NCBI GenBank assembly: GCA_030544215.1
Contig: JARZZO010000002.1
Coordinates: 26,101,395 to 26,165,394, forward strand
Reading direction: 5' to 3'
DNA from: Zantedeschia hybrid cultivar
Lineage: Eukaryota; Streptophyta; Magnoliopsida; Alismatales; Araceae
DNA: 64,000 nt
This document shows positions 61,701 to 64,000 of the stretch, one piece after another. The translations under genes and the position numbers were made by a program. Under the pieces are notes generated by a model. It was not told the origin of the DNA, searched no databases, and saw only the letters and a list, made by a program, of their open reading frames with translations. Each line of letters opens with the position of its first letter. The stretch's first letter is position 1.

Positions 61701-62805
61701 TATCAAAGGCTGGAATTTGTCGGTGACGCAGTCTTGGATCATCTAATCACTAGGCATCTGTTTTTCGCATACGATAAGCTGCCACCAGGTCGCCTGACTG
61801 ACTTGAGAGCTGCTGCGGTAAATAATGAGAATTTTGCACGTGTTGCAGTGAAGCATAAGCTGCATGTGCACCTTCGACATGGATCGAGTGCCCTAGAAAC
61901 ACAGGTTCTCTTTCATCTCATTGGTTTCCTCTCTGGCCCTTTCCAAGGCGTCTTTGTAAGGATATTTTATATACAAATTTTGACATTTTTTCTTTGTAAT
62001 TACAGATCCGCGATTTCGTGAAGGATGTTCAAGATGAGCTGTCAAAACCAGGTTTCAATTCATTTGGTCTGGGAGATTGCAAGGCTCCCAAAGTCCTTGG
62101 TGATATTGTGGAGTCGATTGCAGGTGCCATTTTTCTTGACAATGGATGTGATACAACAATAGTATGGAGGGTATGTTTGAGCTTGGATCTCTGTTGAGTA
62201 TGTAAACTCAATTGTTCTTCTGCGTGCTTATTGTGTTTTTTCTCATGCTTCAGGTATTTCAACCCTTGCTGCATCCAATGGTGACTCCTGAAACCCTCCC
62301 CATGCATCCGGTGAGGGAGCTCCAAGAACGCTGCCAGCAGCAGGCGGAGGGTTTAGAATACAAGGCCACACGGTCTGGCAACTTGGCGACGGTTGAGGTT
62401 TTTATTGACGGGGTTCAAATTGGTGTAGCACAAAACCCTCAGAAGAAGATGGCACAGAAGCTAGCTGCCAGGAACGCACTTGTGGTCTTGAAGGAGAAGG
62501 ATAAGGTGACAAGGAAAGATGCAGAGAATGGAGTTAAGAAGAATTCTGGTCAGATTTACACAAGGCAAACACTGAATGACATTTGTTTGAGGAAGCAGTG
62601 GCCAATGCCCCAATACCGGTGTGTAAACGAAGGTGGCCCAGCTCATGCCAAGAGATTTGTGTACTCTGTGCGCGCCAACACATCTGATCGTGGCTGGACC
62701 GATGAGTGCATCGGGGAACCCATGCCCAGTGTGAAGAAAGCCAAAGATTCTGCTGCTGCCCTCCTCCTAGAACTCCTTAACAGAGCCTACCCCAACACCA
62801 AATAA
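21636..62805 (+). CDS. DCL1: Dicer-like 1 (endoribonuclease Dicer homolog 1), 19 coding exons
   Basis: DCL1 is the nuclear enzyme that cuts plant pri-miRNA and pre-miRNA into miRNA duplexes. Exons: 21636-22763, 22843-22956, 48229-48439, 50876-51270, 51348-51570, 53290-53462, 53553-53675, 53802-53962, 54057-54290, 54471-54621, 54720-54902, 59064-59225, 59298-59393, 59496-60121, 60465-60565, 60678-60877, 60984-61904, 62006-62170, 62254-62805. They total 5919 nt (1972 residues; Arabidopsis DCL1 has 1909) with consistent phases. Markers: ETGAGKT 335-341, DECH 443-446, TASP in exon 3, QSRGRARKPGSDY in exon 8, PAZ, RNase IIIa E1447/D1451/D1578/E1581, RNase IIIb E1671/D1675/D1767/E1770, two dsRBDs. 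Introns 2 and 10 use GC donors. The ATG at 21636 opens MGDEQPALPG; the frame is open to 21612 but has no earlier ATG. All catalytic residues are intact. Confidence 0.95.
22843..22956 (+). CDS. DCL1: DCL1 exon 2, followed by a GC splice donor
   Basis: Encodes 38 helicase residues (377-414), including GHYCGEMGQDFWD, and ends in FENKQ. The next bases are GCAAGC, so the donor is GC, in the AG|GCAAG context typical of GC-AG introns. The reading frame continues 25 kb away at 48229. Confidence 0.93.
22957..24174. other. Start of intron 2, no gene or repeat boundary seen
   Basis: Ordinary AT-rich intron sequence. A G-rich run at 24087-24110 lies close to the hAT remnant that follows. Confidence 0.5.
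24175..25761. mobile_element. Non-autonomous hAT-like element, decayed
   Basis: The left end TAGGGCTGTAAATGGA matches the reverse complement of the right end (TGGGGCTATAAACGGA). The subterminal regions on both sides are dense in CGGATA/ATCCG motifs in inverted arrangement, as in plant hAT elements. Flanking 8-mers (GTCTGCAG and GTATTCTG) match at only five positions, so the target duplication is decayed. No transposase frame was found. Confidence 0.65.
26623..26842. repeat. Tandem duplication, about 100-bp unit, 2.2 copies
   Basis: Unit 1 at 26623-26721 and unit 2 at 26722-26823 both start CAGTGAGTCAG. They share blocks such as GTTTGCC..AGAGAGGGGC and TGTTGTTGCGGTCT. A partial third copy (CTGTGAGTCAG...) follows. 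Confidence 0.85.
26963..27033. repeat. Tandem repeat, 31-bp unit, two copies
   Basis: The block AATACAACCACCCCTCTTAA with a preceding GTGGTGAC occurs twice in a row with single-base differences. Confidence 0.8.
27629..28071. mobile_element. hAT-type MITE, 443 bp, perfect 8-bp target duplication
   Basis: GTTTACAC flanks it exactly at 27621-27628 and 28072-28079. The ends match as inverted repeats at 16 of the first 19 positions (CATAGTTGTCAATC... and CATAGTAGTCAATC...). The size, the 8-bp duplication and the absence of a coding frame fit a hAT MITE. Confidence 0.88.
28528..30430 (+). mobile_element. LTR-type repeat inserted in hAT A (family of the 43229 solo LTR)
   Basis: Collinear with the solo LTR at 43229-45161. 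Both start TGTTTGG.ACCTG and share the TCTCTCCTATCGGATT block, CGGATCAGGCGAAGATCCGAG, long (T)ACTGATTTTTA-type AT stretches, a CGGCAGAGYTTCCC-like block, and GGTGGGGG/CCACCGG repeats. The left boundary is clear. Similarity fades after about 30430, although LTR-like G/C-T-rich sequence goes on to about 31060. I found no target duplication, so this may be a longer or rearranged LTR. Confidence 0.55.
31182..31199. repeat. 18-bp perfect palindrome
   Basis: GCTCACATTAATGTGAGC reads the same on both strands. It lies just beyond the stop of the hAT A transposase pseudogene. Role unknown. Confidence 0.8.
34552..35045 (-). other. Second BED-like zinc-finger segment in hAT B
   Basis: Beyond the transposase tail, the minus strand encodes RRIHCLYCRHLVSGIHRFSEHLAG, a C-x2-C...H-type BED-like finger (about 34990-34915). 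A Ser/Thr/Pro-rich stretch follows, ending in an acidic EDEGSFTSSDDFDEDD at 34552. It is separate from the N-terminal BED finger near 39150. It may be a second gene, a C-terminal exon, or a duplicated N-terminal exon. Confidence 0.5.
35217..39259 (-). pseudogene. hAT B transposase pseudogene with extended Tyr-rich tail
   Basis: Minus strand, starting at 39259 (MAAPPPRRES...) with a BED finger (HKFKCNYC...GGISRLKKHLAG). DUF659 is best kept in 38338-37727 (203 codons): VVEKIDKKCIVQVVTDNGS, LFWTPCAAHCVNLMLKEIG and RFATNFIALQSM. The C-terminal dimerisation region (36970-36830) reads SSYSRYE, a TAG stop, then NWSTFALIHT and HIRLDKLVYVHYNMRL. The tail has DPLDIADL, an acidic/Gly-rich run and YTGEQDF (36209-35860), then Tyr/Ser/Gln-rich sequence to a stop at 35217. 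Stops, including the one in the CERNW-type motif, and frame changes mark it as dead; some breaks may be introns. Confidence 0.75.
41217..41270. repeat. GA microsatellite
   Basis: Interrupted (GA)n run within the right arm of hAT A. Confidence 0.9.
41341..41460. repeat. Tandem duplication, exact 60-bp unit, near the end of hAT A
   Basis: 41341-41400 and 41401-41460 match base for base except for a few substitutions. Each contains GGGAAACATTCCCAA and GCTAGCCAATGG. A subterminal repeat of this kind may be a transposase-binding region. Confidence 0.85.
41612..42374. other. Intron 2 stretch between hAT A and a local duplication
   Basis: AT-rich, no gene or element boundary seen. Confidence 0.5.
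42375..42992. repeat. Tandem duplication, about 237-bp unit, second copy split by a MITE
   Basis: Unit 1 (about 42375-42610) and unit 2 (42611-42992) are near identical, including GCAGCAGCAGCAACATGCAG and CACCCCTTCCTCC. The only large difference is a 144-bp insertion in unit 2: the MITE at 42673 plus its target copy. Confidence 0.88.
42673..42808. mobile_element. 136-bp hAT MITE related to hAT A
   Basis: The target duplication GTCCGGGT is perfect (42665-42672 and 42809-42816). Unit 1 of the duplication is the empty site. The left end CATGGAATGCAGAATCGGC resembles the right end of hAT A (CAAGTTAGGCAGAATCGGC). The interior is CGGCCGATTC-rich, like the subterminal DNA of hAT A. Confidence 0.9.
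43229..45161 (+). mobile_element. Solo LTR, 1.93 kb, with GGGTC target duplication
   Basis: Begins TGTTTGGAACC and ends GGCCTAACA. GGGTC flanks it exactly (43224-43228 and 45162-45166). No internal region or second LTR is attached. The AT-rich first half and the CGGCAGAGT-type block look like a plant Gypsy LTR; no pol is present to prove the family. Confidence 0.8.
44852..44975 (+). repeat. GGTGGGGG/TACCCACCG minisatellite in the solo LTR
   Basis: About four units of roughly 30-36 bp, each with a G run, TACCCACCGTT and GGTTTTGGAG. The G runs could form G-quadruplexes. Related CCACCGG-type blocks occur in the partner repeat at 30120-30340. Confidence 0.8.
45200..45646 (+). mobile_element. Truncated LINE 3' end
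   Basis: Its form is that of a LINE tail: coding-like sequence, then TTGTACATTCCCC, a T-rich run, GGTATAATCCACTT and a poly-A of about 15 bases. A second similar tail (GGTACTATCCACTTAAAAAA) lies at about 46240-46345. No target duplication was fixed. Confidence 0.5.
45647..48228. other. Last part of DCL1 intron 2
   Basis: AT-rich. It holds the second LINE-like tail near 46240-46345, a CCCT/CTTCT run at 47150-47180 and a cluster of GTATCGG palindromes at 47497-47552. No coding sequence. Confidence 0.5.
47497..47552. repeat. GTATCGG inverted-repeat cluster
   Basis: GTATCGG (47497-47503) pairs with CCGATAC (47510-47516). CGATACCTGT (47531-47540) pairs with ACAGGTATCG (47543-47552) across a 2-base loop. 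It may be the core of a tiny MITE. Confidence 0.7.
48229..51570 (+). CDS. DCL1: DCL1 exons 3-5: DECH box to the helicase linker
   Basis: Exon 3 (48229-48439) carries LILDECHHAVKKHPYS and GMTASPVNLKG. Exon 4 (50876-51270) and exon 5 (51348-51570) encode the helicase insert, including KWQFMGARDAG and TESDGAANLI, and end in the acidic EEGELPD. Introns 3 (2436 bp, holding a TRIM) and 4 (77 bp) are GT-AG. Confidence 0.95.
49118..49765 (+). mobile_element. Complete TRIM (miniature LTR retrotransposon) in DCL1 intron 3
   Basis: Two LTRs, 49118-49404 and 49481-49765 (287 and 285 bp), begin TGTA.TGA.CC and end TCAT.ACA. Between them are only 76 bp, with a primer-binding site (TGGTGTCAGAGTGG, tRNA-Met type with one change) and a purine-rich end. 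Each LTR holds a GGRAYAAAA-like TATA region and the GGAAAAAGTTACTGG block. Flanking GTTTT/ATTTT is a near-perfect 5-bp target duplication. No protein is encoded, so movement would depend on other elements. Confidence 0.88.
51571..53289 (+). other. DCL1: DCL1 intron 5
   Basis: GT-AG, 1719 bp. It contains an isolated 157-codon frame (51937-52410) that matches no DCL1 segment and nothing I recognise, and a T run then G run at 52440-52475. Confidence 0.7.
53290..53962 (+). CDS. DCL1: DCL1 exons 6-8: helicase C-terminal domain
   Basis: Exons 53290-53462, 53553-53675 and 53802-53962 encode SGGEHVD, the RAIIFVERVV block, IGHNNNQEM, VATSVAEEGLDIRQC and the motif VI block QSRGRARKPGSDY. The acceptor at 53288 has a weak pyrimidine tract (GTGCTACATAG), but phase and homology both support it. 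Confidence 0.94.
54057..54902 (+). CDS. DCL1: DCL1 exons 9-11: DUF283 (Dicer dimerisation) region
   Basis: Exons 54057-54290, 54471-54621 and 54720-54902 encode the NARNSEETLRKEAIERTDLS block, the DUF283 fold (SLNSAVGLIHFYCSQLP) and the HEMGAFTDMLLPDKGSG segment. Exon 10 ends ...LAQQ before GCATGT, the second GC donor of the gene. Any nearby GT would shift the frame. Confidence 0.93.
56420..56715. repeat. Tandem duplication, about 150-bp unit, inside the LINE fragment
   Basis: Two consecutive copies of the RT segment coding (minus strand) NH.AF.KGRHVRRA.WLLHACI, each with GCAAGCGTGCAACAACCAA. About ten differences separate them. Confidence 0.88.
57827..58137 (+). mobile_element. Solo LTR of the TRIM family
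   Basis: 311 bp, starting TGTAGTGACCTAATCAC and ending TTGTTACA, collinear with the TRIM LTRs in intron 3. Near-perfect 5-bp target duplication GTAAT/GTAAC. It sits within the LINE fragment, so it is younger than that. Confidence 0.85.
59064..60565 (+). CDS. DCL1: DCL1 exons 12-15: platform, PAZ domain and connector
   Basis: Exon 12 (59064-59225) and exon 13 (59298-59393) join as KLNEE|VLFMPMDL, where most DCL1 proteins have a LDAEVLSM-type sequence. Exon 14 (59496-60121) holds IVLDVDVDPSTTPWDPAKAY, DVYLGTNERTLGGDRREYG and the PAZ core. Exon 15 (60465-60565) has QPLIRGRGVSYCKNLLSPRF. Intron 13 is 102 bp, a multiple of three, with no in-frame stop. Confidence 0.94.
59214..59309 (+). promoter_or_regulatory. 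DCL1: Position of the DCL1 miR162 site (split by intron 12), strongly degenerate
   Basis: In other plants the miR162 site spans the join of these two exons and encodes a LDAEVLSM-like sequence. Here the spliced bases are CTCAATGAGGAG|GTGCTTTTTATG. Against the canonical target CTGGATGCAGAGGTATTATCGA about nine of 22 positions differ, including the part facing the miRNA seed. The encoded LNEEVLFM also differs from the usual protein. The site looks lost. Confidence 0.7.
60678..62170 (+). CDS. DCL1: DCL1 exons 16-18: RNase IIIa and RNase IIIb
   Basis: Exon 16 (60678-60877) leads into exon 17 (60984-61904, 307 codons), which carries RNase IIIa (ERAELLGDAYLKW, LADVVEALIG) and the start of IIIb (QRLEFVGDAVLDHLI). 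Exon 18 (62006-62170) supplies GDIVESIAGAIFLD. All eight acidic metal-binding positions are present, so both cuts should be possible. Confidence 0.96.
62254..62805 (+). CDS. DCL1: DCL1 exon 19: tandem dsRNA-binding domains and stop
   Basis: Encodes 183 residues. dsRBD1 (about 1805-1873) contains ELQERCQQQAEGLEYKA and QNPQKKMAQKLAARNAL. A Lys-rich linker follows, then dsRBD2 (about 1893-1966) with TRQTLNDICLRKQWPMP and SVKKAKDSAAALLLELL. TAA is at 62803-62805. Confidence 0.96.
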   Translation, partial: VFQPLLHPMVTPETLPMHPVRELQERCQQQAEGLEYKATRSGNLATVEVFIDGVQIGVAQNPQKKMAQKLAARNALVVLKEKDKVTRKDAENGVKKNSGQIYTRQTLNDICLRKQWPMPQYRCVNEGGPAHAKRFVYSVRANTSDRGWTDECIGEPMPSVKKAKDSAAALLLELLNRAYPNTK

Positions 62806-64000
62806 GGATCATTCTTTTGCTATCTTCTCCACCTCAGGTTCTTTGATTCATTTTATTCTTTCTTGCTTTCTGGGGTCAGACTTGGAAATTCTCTATTTAG
62901 AGCAAAAGAACAACATGCTTAGATTCAGCAACAGGAGAAACTGCCATTCATATACCCGGTGCATTTAATTGAAGCAGAGCATGAAGTCATTGTAGATCCA
63001 ATTCACAGTTATAATGTTAGACATTGATTCATTGACTTCCAACTTACAGAATTTTGGAAAAGTATTCCATTCATCTTTCTATCCATACTGTTGTGATCAT
63101 GTCGTTTGAAAGATTTGATTCAAAAGGTGAACGTGAGTTGCAAATGGTAATGATCTGAAGTATTTCCTTTTGACTAGTGTGGAATGCCTTATTTAGGAGG
63201 CATGGCAACACAATTATTCGGAATTGTAAAGTAAAAGGGAATTATTTTTCCATATAATACATATTATTCTATTTTATGACCTTTTGCCTCTTCTGTTTCC
63301 GGTTCCCCATTTGACCAAATTAGCAGTTCTACACGACTTGGTCCTTTATTGTGATAAATGTGGTGCATTTTATGATTGAAGTTATGCAGCTCAACATGGT
63401 TCATTCTAGTCGCATGATCTAAGGTAAAGACCAAGAGTACTAGGTAGGACTGCACGCGCCCGCATTCGGGTGCCGGGCGCCTGCCAGCACAGAGAGGGAT
63501 GTGCAGGGTGTGTCCTAAGCGCCCGCGCGAAATGCGGGGAAGGATCACGAATCGAGCAGGTGTGCTGTGCCCCCGCATTGGGTGGAAACCTTGGTAGAAT
63601 TTTTGATGAGTTTTTTCTTTTACTGTCACAATATTACACCTGTCTATGCTCGATTGGAGGGGTACGCTCATTTCATGATGATGGAAGGCAATCTTTACAA
63701 GCGAAAATTACATGCATCAAGGGCCCTCTTAACGATGAAAGGGGATCCTCTAGGTCTCTCTTTTTGTGTCCTGTATTTCAAGACACATGGGGAGGGTGAA
63801 TGGGTCATTTGACTTTGATATGATTGGATTGTATCCCATCACCTCTTTCCTCATATGTCTTGGGATGGAGGGACGTGGGGAAGAGGTCTAGAAGATCTTA
63901 TTTTCTTAAAAGATTTTGAAATTTTAAGAGGGGGTAAGGGACATCCCTCTTTGCCTCTGGAGTCTTTGACTAATGTGTATATTTTAAGAATTTTCTTATG
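62806..64000. other. DCL1 3' flank
   Basis: The first few hundred bases are the probable 3' UTR; no clear AATAAA was identified. A GC-rich island at 63450-63590 has repeated and inverted CCCGCATT.GGGTG blocks and may be a small decayed element. No gene found. Confidence 0.45.

Overview
The window is nuclear DNA of a flowering plant, probably one with a large, transposon-rich genome. The evidence is a complete spliced gene for Dicer-like 1 (DCL1), a plant-type receptor-like pseudokinase, and plant Copia, LTR, TRIM, LINE and hAT elements. I cannot name the species. A monocot or magnoliid would fit, but that is a guess.

Layout. 1-8600: a young full-length Copia retrotransposon (351-8582) with near-identical LTRs, a GAAAG target duplication, one uninterrupted 1344-residue polyprotein, and an extra GC-rich leader ORF. 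8600-13000: the 3' end of a receptor-like pseudokinase gene (juxtamembrane exon 10370-10489, TM plus kinase-like exon 11934-12982). 13000-20600: AT-rich intergenic DNA with decayed repeats. 20600-62805: DCL1. I traced 19 coding exons whose phases all join without a stop, giving 5919 nt or 1972 residues over 41 kb. Order: acidic/Arg-Asp-rich N-terminus, DECH helicase, helicase C, DUF283, PAZ, RNase IIIa, RNase IIIb, two dsRBDs. 62806-64000: 3' flank.

Most of the DCL1 locus is transposon. Intron 2 (22957-48228) is 25.3 kb and starts at a GC donor. It holds a hAT remnant, a hAT MITE with a perfect 8-bp target duplication, and a 13.5-kb hAT element (A, 28097-41603). A carries an LTR-type insertion and, inside its transposase gene, a second hAT (B, 34077-40506). 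A 136-bp MITE whose ends resemble those of A, a 1.9-kb solo LTR and a LINE 3' end follow. Intron 3 carries a complete TRIM, and intron 11 a LINE fragment split by a solo LTR of that TRIM family.

The main biological points are: (1) the junction of exons 12 and 13, where the conserved miR162 site of DCL1 mRNA normally forms, has changed at about nine positions, so the usual DCL1-miR162 feedback looks lost in this gene copy; (2) two GC-AG introns occur in one gene; (3) the two nested hAT transposases share an unusual C-terminal extension ending in a Tyr-rich tail, and B has a second BED-like finger downstream.
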